Source: Babesia bovis T2Bo (Eukaryota > Apicomplexa > Aconoidasida > Piroplasmida > Babesiidae). From it: a stretch of 64,000 bases of DNA. The stretch spans positions 2,093,001-2,157,000 of the forward strand of contig NC_010575.1 in assembly GCF_000165395.2 (NCBI RefSeq), in the 5' to 3' direction. Positions 1 through 10,911 of this stretch are shown in pieces (positions within the stretch are counted from its first letter, which is position 1; every line of letters starts with the position of its first letter). The position numbers and the translations under genes were made by a program. Under the pieces are notes generated by a model. The model saw only the letters and a program-made list of their open reading frames with translations. It searched no databases and had not been told where the DNA came from.

Positions 1-1604
1 ATATCAGGGATGTAATAAACATCCCAGGGCACATAGTATACTAGTTCCTCGTACCTCTAATGCTACTCATCGGTCCATATTAGACTTTCTGGGTCTCCTG
101 AATGCCAAAAGACGCTCTGTAACTGAAAATTCACTTATATGGTCGTACCTTGAGAGCCGTCTTCGCAATATAGTAATGCAGGTACCTAATGACGATTTGC
201 CAAAGTTGTCTGGTATGTTAAAATATAACAGTTTCGTTCACTTGATGGACGATAACAATTTGATCTCACAGATCGAGCAATTACTCAAACGACGCAATGA
301 CTCCATGTTGTTATTTGGAGAACCAATAGTTGTAAAGGACAACCTGGCAATACGTGATGTACCATATAGCAATGGTAAGTCAGAGTCCTATGGAATATAC
401 GTTATAGGATCGAATCTGTTGCAAGGATATGCTCCCAGTTATACCGCAAGGGCGGTAGAGCTTCTACAACATCATGGTGCCCTGTTAATCGGCAAGACTG
501 CAATGGACGAATTTGGGGTTGGAGCGTCAACTGATGCAGCATTGAACCCATATTCAAGCAAGCATGTGGCAGGAGGGTCGTCGGGAGGTTCGGCGACCGC
601 CGTAGCAGGCGGTATTGTAAATATTGCAATAGGTACCGATACTGGCGGCTCAATACGTTTGCCAGCTGCGTACTGCGGCTGTATAGGCTACCGACCTTCA
701 TATGGGTTAATTAGCAGACAAGGATTGAGTGAGCTGGCCGGTAGATTCGATACCGTGGGCATATGCACGAGGAACGTAGATGATTGTATAAAGACACTAT
801 TGTGTATAATCGATGAAATAACGCAGGATTGCACCGACTCGAAGGCGTCAAGCAAAGTGATTCTTGACCTGAAGTCAATGCTGCACAATAAGGATACACT
901 AAAGCAGTTGAAAGTAGCGTCCTTGGATACCGAGATCCTGGTGTCCAAAGGACTCCTAGACCCCGAAATGGCTGACAATATTCGCAAAGTAGAGCTTAAT
1001 TTGAGCAAGCTCGGGGTAAATGTAGTGAAAGTACCACCACCAGAACTGGCTAAAATAGCAAGATCATATCACATATACGTTGCGGCACAAATGGCAAGTA
1101 ACCTGCAAAGATTTGCCGATATGCAGTATCACACGCAACAGCAACACATGTCAACAGAGGACATGATGTCACAAATGTACCCAGACACCCGTGCCAGGAT
1201 GCAAGGAGGTATGTTTGATCTAGAGCTCTATACGTGTTACAGGAGTCGACATTTTACAGCAAGGATATGACCACGAAAATATTTTTAAAGAAACCAGAGA
1301 TTACATACATGGATGGATGAATAAACACAGCATATTCACAGATTTAAGTATAATGCTGTCACCCACCAGCGCGCATCAAGCACCTTTGAAACGTAAAACA
1401 CAGCGAGATTGTATCAAAGAAGACTTGTACACTACACTGGCACCGTTCATAGGTGCCTGCGCCATAGCTATACCCACCGGAATGGGCAAAGATGGACTAC
1501 CGCTCAGTGCACAATTCACCTCGGCACGATTCCAGGACGCATTGCTGCTAGAAGCGGCGCGCGCTTACCTTGACCATGCGGGCAACTTAATACCAACAAA
1601 TTGA
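1..1604 (+). CDS. gatA: Glutamyl-tRNA(Gln) amidotransferase subunit A, 5' end cut off by window
   Basis: Amidase-signature subunit of the GatAB transamidase, which converts Glu-tRNA(Gln) to Gln-tRNA(Gln). In apicomplexans the nuclear-encoded enzyme is known to act in the apicoplast. The frame is open from base 2, so the N-terminus lies outside the window. Visible motifs are the catalytic lysine region VVKDNLA, the glycine/serine loop GGSSGGSATA and GTDTGGSIRLPAA with the second catalytic serine, and GKTAMDEFG. A 34-nt intron (1209-1242) joins exon <1-1208 to exon 1243-1604. Splicing removes an apparent stop at 1268-1270 and restores the conserved stretch containing QQGYDHENIF. The C-terminus (IPTGMGKDGLPLSAQF) is typical of GatA. 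The N-terminal targeting sequence cannot be judged here. Confidence 0.93.
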
Positions 1605-1997
1605 TAATGAAGTAAAGCACGATACTGTATCTACCCTTGCTAAGAAGTGGTGTGTATTCTATAAAGCACTACCCAAGAAACAGCGTCTAGCCCATATTTA
1701 AGCATTATTTAATTTAATATATAACGTAATGATATTCGTAGCTATAAACCACTACGTGGTACTATAGGGCCATTGTATACCAGACGTAGTACCTGTACCC
1801 TCATAAATAATGATGACAGCATTCCACGAATTATATTGAATGTTTAATTATAGATTGACACTAATTTTACAGAGTTATATCATTGGAAGACACAGGCATA
1901 TTTACGCTTTGGAACACTATTTGTGGAGCGCTACTGTGTAACTGTTTTCTCAGCGGATTGAACAACCAATGACAAGGAATTAGTCTTAACGGGAAAT
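1605..1997. other. Intergenic spacer
   Basis: AT-rich spacer between gatA and the RING gene, both on the plus strand. No convincing open frame, repeat or RNA gene was seen. It presumably holds the gatA 3' end and the promoter of the next gene. Confidence 0.6.
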
Positions 1998-2655
1998 ATG
2001 GAGGGAGCTGAAGCTGATATCAGTCCCCCTGAAGATACGAACCAGACTAACAAATCCCCCGGGGATAAAAAACAGACTTACGACTGCAATATATGTTTCG
2101 AGGATGTAGTGGACCCGGTAGTAACGCGCTGCGGGCATCTTTTTTGCTGGCAGTGCCTGCTCACGTGGATTAATAAACCAAATGACCACTGCCCAGTGTG
2201 TCATGCGGGTATTACTAAGGAAAATGTCATACCGCTATACGGTCGAGGACAAGAAACTAATGACCCTAGGTAAGTGGAGGCTACTCCTAGTAGATATGTA
2301 CAGGAACAAGCCATCAGAGCCAAGGCCAAGTGCAGAACGACCAGAACCACAAAATTCTGGCAGTAACGTCCACTCTGTAGGTTATTGTTTACAGTAATCA
2401 TTATACACAGCCATTTGGCGGAGTTATCTTCTCGGTTTTCGCGTTCCCGTTTTCTATAATCATGCCATTTAGCTACGGCGGTAACGGAATGTTTGGCTTC
2501 TCGTTGATGCGCAACACGGGGAATTTGACACCACGTAAGACGTGAATAAACTGAAATCACATGTTGATACAGAACAAAGAAGAGCCCATATCAACTCCGC
2601 GGCACTGCTGATAATTGGGTTGATGCTGATCGCATATATCGTGCTAATCATGTAG
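1998..2655 (+). CDS. RNF5/RMA-type membrane-anchored RING E3 ubiquitin ligase
   Basis: Four exons: 1998-2269, 2304-2376, 2411-2534 and 2573-2655, with introns of 34, 34 and 38 nt, giving 183 residues. Human RNF5 is about 180. The N-terminal C3HC4 RING runs from CNICFEDVVDP through CGHLFCWQCLLTW to CPVC, about residues 31-72. It is followed by IPLYGRG, a proline-rich linker with PRPSAERPEPQ, and two hydrophobic C-terminal segments (around FGGVIFSVFAFPF and ALLIIGLMLIAYIVLIM). That order of RING, linker and two membrane helices is the RMA/RNF5 architecture of ER-membrane E3 ligases in ER-associated degradation. Substrate and E2 partner are not shown by sequence; a UBE2G-type E2 lies at 21.8 kb. 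Confidence 0.88.
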
Positions 2656-2874
2656 CATATCACGGGCTTGGTAGCGCATATAAATCACACACTGCGCATA
2701 AACCTGTTGTATATTTCAAACTATTGAATCCCTGTTGAAAATATACTAGATACTATTGTGATGTGTCACACACCACGGTTGCTTCAGAAGGATCCTATAC
2801 ATTAATTTCTATATTTACACAATAACCGCTAATCTATAGACATTTTAATCGCAATATTTATTGATTACTAAAAA

Positions 2875-3404
2875 ATGACGATTGACGTTAGCCCCTCGGC
2901 TCTACAGACACTGTTCAAGTCATATTCCGTAAGGTATTATCAATGACATAATACAGTTTTCAGGGTGGCAAGAATGTAATGAACTCTAGTAATGTAGATG
3001 ATCTAGTAAGAGAATTGGTATGTGGAATGTAAAATAACATAAACATTAAACAGGGGTTCGCTCCATCTATAAGTGAATTAGATGCTTTCAAGCAGAAATC
3101 AGGGCCGACATGTACACCTGAACAGATAAAGGAACTAGTCGACACCCTAGAGCACCCGGAAGACACAAGGGAAAACTTTCTCAAGTTCTTCAAGTTCTAC
3201 GACACCAATAACACTGGTACCGTCAGTAGAGATATTCTAGAAAAGCTGCTGACAAATGTTGGTGAACCATTGACACAGGAAGAAATTAGTGCTTTCTTCA
3301 AGAAGACGTGCCCAACTGGTGACCAAATACCTTACGAGCAGCTGATTAACAAGTATGTCCATAGTTCTTCGTGCCTCATCTCATACAGCCTCTTGCTGAA
3401 GTAA
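2875..3404 (+). CDS. EF-hand protein, calmodulin / myosin essential light chain-like
   Basis: Small gene of about 140 residues or slightly more. Exons are 2875-2928, 2964-3017, 3054-3352 and 3389-3404, with introns of 35, 36 and 36 nt. The last 36-nt segment is in frame and stop-free, so its removal is likely but unproven. A central EF-hand-like loop (DTNNTGTVSRDI) has the usual D/N/T/G pattern but lacks the final acidic residue, so calcium binding may be weak. A second helix-loop-helix follows (PLTQEEISAFFKK). Size and degenerate loops resemble apicomplexan essential light chains and calmodulin-like proteins of the gliding motor. The exact assignment is inferred. It converges on the gene at 3435-4430 with only 30 bp between stop codons. 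Confidence 0.7.
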
Positions 3405-3434
3405 ACTGCTCTCGTAATATTTTTTAGAAACAAT

Positions 3435-4430
3435 TTATATTTCAAAACTATCATCCAAACCATTTGGTATTTCATCAGTAAGGTCGTCAATTGCATCGGG
3501 GTCGTCCACACCATCTTCTGTACCTTCATCGGGGTCAGGTTCTGATACTTTACTCTTCTCCTCTTGCAGAAGCTTTTCCTTGGCCTGCTGTTCCAGAAGC
3601 TGTTCTTTTTCCTTTTCTTTTTTCTGAGCTTGTTCTAACTCCTGTTTCTTTTGGAGTGCTAGCCTGTCTTCATCTTCCTGTTTACGCCGAGCTGCCTCTT
3701 TCTCAACTTCCGATGTGTCAGGCAGCCTTGCTTCAGTAGATAAACCCTTTGATTCAAGTGCTGGAGTTGGTTCTGGAGCAGGAGTAGATTCACTGGCTGG
3801 TGTCGGCTCTGGAGCAGGGGTTGATTGCGGTATTACTGCTGCCTTTTTCTGTTCCTCAGGTGTCGAGGTCTTTGACAACGCGTCTGCGGGCGGCTCAGTA
3901 CGTTCCTCTTTAGCTTTAGTGGTCGAATGCAATTCCTCACTTTTCTTATGTGTTTCCTGAGTTACCTTGTGCGTTTCGGGCGGAACCTCTTTGGTAACTT
4001 CCAATTGTGATTTTGTTTCTGGACGCCGACTGGGCACCAACTTTGTCTTTTTAACAGTAGGAGGAGATGTCTTCACTTCCTTGGCAGCTGGTTGAGTAGT
4101 TTTCTCGGCGGGAGTATGTGGACGGCTCACGGTATTGGGGCTATGTTCCGCTGCTTTCTTTGTTTGTGATGGTTCGTCGACCTTCCGAGTGTAGCCATGT
4201 GTTTGCTTTATAAGCTCGCGTTGCTTTTGTACTTGCTCGGGAGTCAATGTCATAGGAATGGGCTCACGTGAGTTTACGCAGCCACCCTTACCATCATGCA
4301 TCTTATTTAAACACTCACTCTGGTGCTCTATGGACCACTTCAGAAGAACACAATACCAGATAGCGTTGGATATAAGACCTACCCAACACAAGCTAAAAAA
4401 AGATAGAAGGAATGTTTGACCACACTTCAT
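3435..4430 (-). CDS. Hypothetical signal-anchor protein with charged low-complexity tail
   Basis: Single-exon gene of 331 residues with an ATG at 4430. I do not recognise it. An N-terminal hydrophobic stretch (about residues 6-32, containing FLLSFFSLCWVGLISNA) looks like a signal peptide or signal anchor. Two cysteines follow at about 40-51. The rest is rich in Lys, Glu, Pro and Thr, with a short imperfect TPAPEP/TPASES repeat near residues 201-225 (DNA about 3755-3830), a Glu/Gln/Lys predicted coiled coil near 235-295, and an acidic tail. This suggests a secreted or membrane-tethered disordered protein. No catalytic motif is visible. Confidence 0.72.
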   Translation of the reverse strand: MKCGQTFLLSFFSLCWVGLISNAIWYCVLLKWSIEHQSECLNKMHDGKGGCVNSREPIPMTLTPEQVQKQRELIKQTHGYTRKVDEPSQTKKAAEHSPNTVSRPHTPAEKTTQPAAKEVKTSPPTVKKTKLVPSRRPETKSQLEVTKEVPPETHKVTQETHKKSEELHSTTKAKEERTEPPADALSKTSTPEEQKKAAVIPQSTPAPEPTPASESTPAPEPTPALESKGLSTEARLPDTSEVEKEAARRKQEDEDRLALQKKQELEQAQKKEKEKEQLLEQQAKEKLLQEEKSKVSEPDPDEGTEDGVDDPDAIDDLTDEIPNGLDDSFEI

Positions 4431-5032
4431 TTTGATGTCGGTACCTAAAACCGTATCGTTACAATATATAAATCAAATGTAGTAACACCAACAAGGTGAT
4501 TTTATACAGTTGCACGGAGGAAAGTAGTTACAGATTCTTGACATGTAAATATAAACTTGATATTATCAAGTTTAGGCGTATATAAAGCATTGTAGAAGCC
4601 CTGATACAATGGACTCTATACTCATAATACAGCCAAAACCACAATGCAACGACAACGTTGTTGTGATTAAGGACATTAGAATATATATGAGCACGTTAAA
4701 ACAATGCTGACGTAATGTTTATCAAAAGGATAGATGACTAATGTGAATACCTATGTAATTGTACATTGAATTAAGTATATAAGATACTAGATACAGGGAT
4801 TCAATGATCTGTGTACAATTGAGAAATGAAAAACTAAGATTCTACAATAAGGTGCACCCTAGGGAGACGCAGAGGAAAATTGATCTTTTGGCAATCAGTG
4901 GTGAGCTATAATAATATATAGAGAGACACTATGAAATCGACTTAATAAACTATCAACTACGCAGTATCTCAATCAAACAAAGCGACCATGCGATAATATT
5001 AACCAGATGTACAAAATGCCACATACGGGATA
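4431..5032. other. Intergenic spacer, about 600 bp
   Basis: AT-rich region upstream of the 3435-4430 gene and downstream of the phospholipase gene. A 35-codon plus-strand frame at about 4804-4911 and short open stretches up to 5050 could not be assembled into a spliced gene with consistent phases. Nothing else was supported. Confidence 0.5.
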
Positions 5033-7678
5033 TCAAGAACCACGCCATAAGTGAGTATGAGATAGAATGTGTGAATACTGTGGATCCACTAGATTCAACA
5101 CTATGGCACGGCGAATTAAACGATTCTGCATCTGCTGTAACTGTGCAGAAGCTGATAATGGAGTATCAGATGCGGGGTTTTTGTCATTTAACGTATCCAC
5201 AACAGAACCCTGGTCATAGAAATCATATAAACCTGATATGTAGTCATGCTGGCGTTCGTGTATCATTTGTGTGGATTCAGAACTTGATCCAGGTTTAACA
5301 TCACGATTCCATGACCTATAAGCAGGATCCGAGGTGTCATTCATCTCCTCAAGCTGACGTATACGTAAATCAAGCCAGTTCTCAAATGAAATGTACTCAC
5401 AAACCAACCAACGGAAAGCGTCACTACGCCCAACGTCAAATACATACCGGATGTCCGCCTGTTCCGCAGAATTAATAGCAACAGATACACGACGCAAAGT
5501 GTTGAGACCATTGGGCAATAGGTATCCAAACTCGGTATAATAGTAAGTTAACCATAAAGGAGGTAATACCAAGTGTCTTAGTTGGCGTAAAATGCACAAC
5601 TCACGTAGAATTGTGTCTTCATTCATAGCCTCACTACCAACACCCTCGCACATCGATAGCTCATGCTCCAACCAGTCAATCAGACAATAGGGGGTACTTA
5701 AGATATTAGAATACCTCGTGAAAATAGATGCACGACCTAAACGACCAAATGTTTGTATCAAGTTAACACCACCGATGTTGCCAGACCAATTACGTGTAGA
5801 GAATTTAGATGATGGGCCTAATTTAAGTGCCATTTCAGATGCTACAACCAGCATGAACAGGTTAGATAGGTCAACATCAGCCTGTAATGACTCAGAATCT
5901 CCAGATAAATCACCAGATTCCATAGATGGCTGTTGCTTAGAGCATCCGCAACCCCAATTTTTCAATAAAATTGACCATGAGGTACACTTTGAATTGTCAT
6001 CGCCACTAGTCATTGACCTATAGGCATCAGACATAAGATATACCTCCTTTAACCATTCTTCATCCCTACCACTTGACTCATAGGTCAGTTTACGCTCCCA
6101 TAGAGCTTTAATTAAACATTTAAGACGTAGGTAGTGCACGACATAGGTGTCCTTTGATACGAGTAAAGGACTGACGTACTTGTTGTCCAGCCTTAGTAAA
6201 CTAATTTCAAATCGTCCCATTTGGAATGGATTAATGCGAACCGTTCGATTCGCAGCAGTGTCAAGGCAGCCATGCTGATAAATACGCGCAGCAAAATAAC
6301 CGTCATAGCACCGTTTACCTCGGAAGTACACGCCACCAGCAGCGGATATACCAGGAATGTTACAACTAGCACGTAAAGCGTCACGCAGGTCAACGTTATC
6401 ATTGAAACGTGATATCTGCTGACCATGGTAAAAAAATGTACGCCGAGCTGACATGGCAACTCGTAGCTCACCAATGCGGTTGTTCACCGCCATATAGGTA
6501 CCAGGAGCCATCCAGTGGTCAACGTTGTCCTTGACCAAACCATCCAAACGATGGTACGAACCGTTGGAACGCACATCAGCACAAATGCCTTCCGTTATAC
6601 GCATCAGGTCGTTGATATTAGGACGCATGCTGGTGGAGGTTACAATAGTAAGTGAACCGGCAGAACCACCAGATAAAGGTGTTGTTACATTGATCACATT
6701 CATCTCACTCAATAAACTTAAGACACCCAAATGGTATGGTATCATACAACCACAAGGAGCAAATGAAAAACCAACGTCACTTACAGGACGACCCAAACGT
6801 TCAAACATACCAGGACGTACACTAGTGACTGTAGCAAAAATATCACCCAAAGTAGCTGCATCAGATAGTGACAGTGTAACATCTAATTTTAAGTAACTCC
6901 ATTCGTTATAGTCCTCCAATAACTCACGAATGTACTGAATAGCACAACCACGACGACCCATAAGCAAGTCTACGTAAGTACAACAACGATCAACACCCGA
7001 CAGGTCAAATTGGGTATTCGTAGAAATAGCAACTAAGACCTTCTGTACCTCGTCAACCAACGAAGTGAATAGCAGCAGCATCGATGGAGCATTTGGAGAC
7101 ACAAACTCTTTATTACGCTCGGGAGTTATCAATCTAATTTCAAAAGGTGAATTGTATGCCTGGTATATCGACCTGTAAGTTTCACTGTTGTCAACAGGCT
7201 CCGAACCCTTTGTCGCATCAACCTCTGTTTCAACATTCCTAGAATCACGGCCGTTTGACAGTATCTGAAGCATAAGCTCCATTGCTTGGCGTAAACGGTA
7301 GTCTATGTCCAATTTAATGTCGTCAACATTATCCACAGTGTGACCCTGGCTTGATAAATAGGTGCTGACACGATTAAAATCAAAAAATCGATATAACGAG
7401 GCATAATCATCAGCACAACTGAAGTCGTTAACAAATAAACGAGGATGCTTCCAGGCATTGTCTAACGGATATATAGGCCTCTTCTGTACCTTAACGCCAC
7501 TGTCTTCCGCACATGGCGTTAACCGAGTAAATAACCTAATTAAACTATCCTCAACATCCTTGTTAACCGCGCGAACAGTTGACCAGGCGTCACTAGTCAA
7601 ACCTAGTATGTTACCAGTGCTGTAATTAACAAAACTGCGCTGCAATTTCTTGCTCATCGCTCCAGAGTCCATCGACAT
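5033..7678 (-). CDS. Patatin-like phospholipase domain protein
   Basis: Intronless gene of 881 residues. The first ATG in frame is at 7678; the frame upstream begins only with a TTG. The patatin domain starts near residue 300 with GFSFAPCGCMIPYHLGVLSL, which replaces the usual glycine-rich oxyanion loop. The nucleophile elbow is LSGGSAGS at about 335-341, and the catalytic Asp is in the CYDGYF motif near 457. Ser-Asp dyad enzymes of this family hydrolyse acyl esters of phospholipids or triacylglycerol. The long N- and C-terminal regions have no recognised domain, and the substrate is not predictable. In the oxyanion loop, cysteine and proline interrupt the normal GGG run. Confidence 0.85.
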   Translation of the reverse strand: MSMDSGAMSKKLQRSFVNYSTGNILGLTSDAWSTVRAVNKDVEDSLIRLFTRLTPCAEDSGVKVQKRPIYPLDNAWKHPRLFVNDFSCADDYASLYRFFDFNRVSTYLSSQGHTVDNVDDIKLDIDYRLRQAMELMLQILSNGRDSRNVETEVDATKGSEPVDNSETYRSIYQAYNSPFEIRLITPERNKEFVSPNAPSMLLLFTSLVDEVQKVLVAISTNTQFDLSGVDRCCTYVDLLMGRRGCAIQYIRELLEDYNEWSYLKLDVTLSLSDAATLGDIFATVTSVRPGMFERLGRPVSDVGFSFAPCGCMIPYHLGVLSLLSEMNVINVTTPLSGGSAGSLTIVTSTSMRPNINDLMRITEGICADVRSNGSYHRLDGLVKDNVDHWMAPGTYMAVNNRIGELRVAMSARRTFFYHGQQISRFNDNVDLRDALRASCNIPGISAAGGVYFRGKRCYDGYFAARIYQHGCLDTAANRTVRINPFQMGRFEISLLRLDNKYVSPLLVSKDTYVVHYLRLKCLIKALWERKLTYESSGRDEEWLKEVYLMSDAYRSMTSGDDNSKCTSWSILLKNWGCGCSKQQPSMESGDLSGDSESLQADVDLSNLFMLVVASEMALKLGPSSKFSTRNWSGNIGGVNLIQTFGRLGRASIFTRYSNILSTPYCLIDWLEHELSMCEGVGSEAMNEDTILRELCILRQLRHLVLPPLWLTYYYTEFGYLLPNGLNTLRRVSVAINSAEQADIRYVFDVGRSDAFRWLVCEYISFENWLDLRIRQLEEMNDTSDPAYRSWNRDVKPGSSSESTQMIHERQHDYISGLYDFYDQGSVVDTLNDKNPASDTPLSASAQLQQMQNRLIRRAIVLNLVDPQYSHILSHTHLWRGS

Positions 7679-7914
7679 CTTGCACAGATGCCTTCTACAC
7701 AAAAATAGAATATTGTCTATATTATATTAAACTACATTGAAGTATATTCATATAGTAATTTTAATACCGCAATTTTGCGTAAATGTACCTGGATTTCAGT
7801 ACTAAATTAAGGAATCCTTATATGGTAGTGTATAACATACACATCGCCGGCCAGTTTAAAATCTAGATACCGTTCATATGAACATGGATTACTCTTATCC
7901 TAGAACACAATACA

Positions 7915-10402
7915 TTAGGGATCTACAGTGGCGCACAGCGCAGAAGACATGGCACTTAATTTTACGCTATCGGTATCCAGCACAGATATACCACTCACTG
8001 ACCACATGGCAGCAGTACGGCATATTAGTACTATATCACATGGACGAAGACTTGAGACTCCAATATCCTGACACCACGATGGCCAAAGCTGAGTGAAACG
8101 ATCCAATAACGAGCCACGGTGGCCCAAGTAAAGCTCAAAACAACGCCTAATCTCACCCAGACCAAATACTGATTGATCCAGTCTTATGACTTCCTTGAAA
8201 TCGCAAATCTGAGTGTGTTTAATTTTATGGCTACTTACATACCTCCCTGATACGCTCCGGAATACGATCGAATGACTCACACGTAAATACAAACAGCACG
8301 CTTCTACTAAATGACCATTCCCAATGATCACGGAAATGTGATAATTCAGTACAAAGGGCATAAAGAAGACTGCGAATGTATAAAGTGCTCTCAGAAAGGC
8401 ACTCGCAATTCTCCAAAACCACAACGCACCGAGGTGGTGGCGGGGTAGAACCTATGTTTATTAGTCATGCATATAAGTACCCACCTTCTTGCGATGATAC
8501 AAAAGGGAATTGCATCTTTAGAGAAGAAAAAAACTGATTCATTAGACGCTCAGATAAACTGACTTCGGAACGAATGAAACTAGGTATATTTACATGTATC
8601 AAAGTAGCCTTGAACTCGTGTGACATGCATATTGCAAGATGGGTTTTACCATAACCCGATGGGCCCTCTATACAAATAAATGGCGATAGTGAGTGCGATT
8701 GACTCCCGGAGATCATTAGGTCCAAACGAGACTTTAATGTGTCACACAACACGATTGAGTCAAACCCGCTAGAGGTGACTATATGACCTGAATCTGTTTG
8801 TTTAAGTGGAGCAAATCCATTAAATTGGTGGCCTGTATTGTAAGGTATCACTGAAATGTTAGGAACGCCAATAGATAGCCTTGATGGCTCACGTGCAGAT
8901 ATTGCACGTTCAAAACAGCGTAAAGTAACAACGGGGTCAGAGAAAGTAATCGACAAATTGTCATGTCCAAATTCCGATACATACTCGCAAGCTGCAATGT
9001 GGATTAAAGTCTCCAAGCTATCTCTGTCATATCCACTGGTCATAGCAACCAAATTGTCTAGCACAGATACCTCAAGGTCACTGGTACCCCAACCTAAGTG
9101 ACTCAACAAAATTCGCTTCACCCAAACGTCAACGCATTCCGATATATGCGATAAGACCACGTGGTAACGAAAATACGATACACGGTGTAGCATGTACAGC
9201 TCAGTAGGTCCCTCGTAACTACTACTTGATAAATCGTAAAATATATCACGAACGGGAGAACTCAAATGATTACCTACATCATGACAGTATATTAAATACA
9301 CCGGTAAATTGTACTCAGACCACATCGTACTGTAATCGCGTAAAAGATCAACCACAATGGAATATGTACTCACATCTCGATGGGCAACGTCGTGGTTTAT
9401 CAAGGAATCCAGACCAGTAACTACTGCGAAACAACCGCAGTCAGTTAAACAAGCGTCAGCAACTGTTTCTGGATCCGTGTTGTCAAAATTATCAATCACC
9501 ACAGTGGATATAGATGATGGATTCTTAGACCAGCTAGACAATGTGTGGCAGAGTTTTTGGCGGGATATATATGCGTCAACTGAAATCAAAAGCAACTGAT
9601 GCTCTATGTTAGCATCATTAGAATTGTGATCCAAAAACTGCAATAGCTCTATCAAATGATTTTCCAAAATGTCATATATCAACGATGAAAAAGATACAAA
9701 TGGATCGTTCTCTAGAACAGCATCACGACGCAGTAACGCAACAATGTCTGTACATATTTTGCAAAAACACCGAACGTGACCGGAAAGATCGTAACATACA
9801 GATCTTCGAGGAGTACCAGTACCACGCGATACGTCCAAAGTGTATATGCGGCGATCACGGTCTTTATAAAATGCATTATCACTGAACCAGTAAGCATTAC
9901 GGCACAACTGTTTGCAAAAGCTATTTATTAAAAATGGATCTGAAGCCGAAAACCAAAAGCCACAGGGCAATTCCGTTAAACGATCACCAAGACATATGCC
10001 AATTATACGGGCCATAACAGTGTCAATACAAACGTTAATGACGTTTGTACCTGCAGTCATATAACGATCGTCGCATATATCTTGTAATGCCGACTGGCGC
10101 CATAATGTAGCAGCGCGTTGTAAACGCGAAGACAACGCAGTGAACAACCGCTCATATCGAGATTCGCGCAATCTATCTAATAAAATGGGTATATTGACCG
10201 ATTTAGCAACAAGTGGATTGCCTTTTGATTTGGTTACAATATCCTTTTTCGACGTTTGAGTATCCGATATACGCCAAGCGTAACATTCTGTCTCAACAGC
10301 CAATTCACTCGATACATGATCATCACGATAAAATGGAGATTCTATACGCTCTAACCGTAGTCCAGAAGGCCTATGTGATGAATATATCTCTATATTATCC
10401 AT
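7915..10402 (-). CDS. Divergent AAA+ ATPase (one intact Walker A, degenerate Walker B)
   Basis: Three exons on the minus strand: 10402-8485, 8451-8243 and 8208-7915. Introns of 33 and 34 nt give 806 residues. A C-terminal AAA+ module carries Walker A GPSGYGKT at about residues 580-587. The Walker B position reads VVVLENCE instead of the usual hydrophobic-DE. It is followed by a sensor-like FVFTCESFDRIPERI and a helical small domain. The N-terminal half contains VVIDNFDNTD and an R/D-rich fold that may be a first, nucleotide-binding-dead AAA module. This tandem arrangement recalls Cdc48 or Pex1/Pex6 proteins, but I cannot assign the subfamily. The ATG at 10402 is clear. Loss of the Walker B glutamate partner suggests slow or altered hydrolysis. 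Confidence 0.72.
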
Positions 10403-10911
10403 GTGTAGAGTGTATAACTAAATAGATGTACTGCAGCGCACTTATACATAGTTCCCTAACATGATGAAATAGAATAAATGTTATATTTGCGAGTTGAATG
10501 CATAGGTATTGGAATCTATTAGATATACAAAGAAGATGTGTAGCCTTAGATCTAATATCCTAGTTATACTAGACAATACTACCATGTATATATACTATAC
10601 GCTCATGTCTACGGAAGCACGTTCGTTAGCAGCTTTTCTTTGTTGCGTAGGATTACCAAGCACATCAAATAGAATTTCTGACGTAATATAAAGTAGATAC
10701 AAGGCTACTTCGCAATACGAATCGACGATTTAACATTAACTATGATTATTTTAAATATTTAGTGTAGCATTAAAAATATATATCTTTAGGAGTCGAGAAT
10801 ACTCCTGTGTATTCATAAGATTATCCACTCAATTGTCTAATAGAATTTGAAGCGATATAATGGTAACCTTACACAATGAATTGACCGCAATGGTATTATC
10901 CTTTAATGTCG
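10403..10911. other. Intergenic spacer
   Basis: AT-rich spacer between two minus-strand genes. It probably holds the promoter of the AAA+ gene and the 3' flank of the Yip1 gene. Nothing further is seen. Confidence 0.55.

Noticed and set aside
4804..5051. Possible spliced plus-strand gene with a CxxC stretch (CTKCHIRDI)
   Set aside because: No combination of splice sites kept one frame, and the 3' part is antisense to the phospholipase C-terminus.
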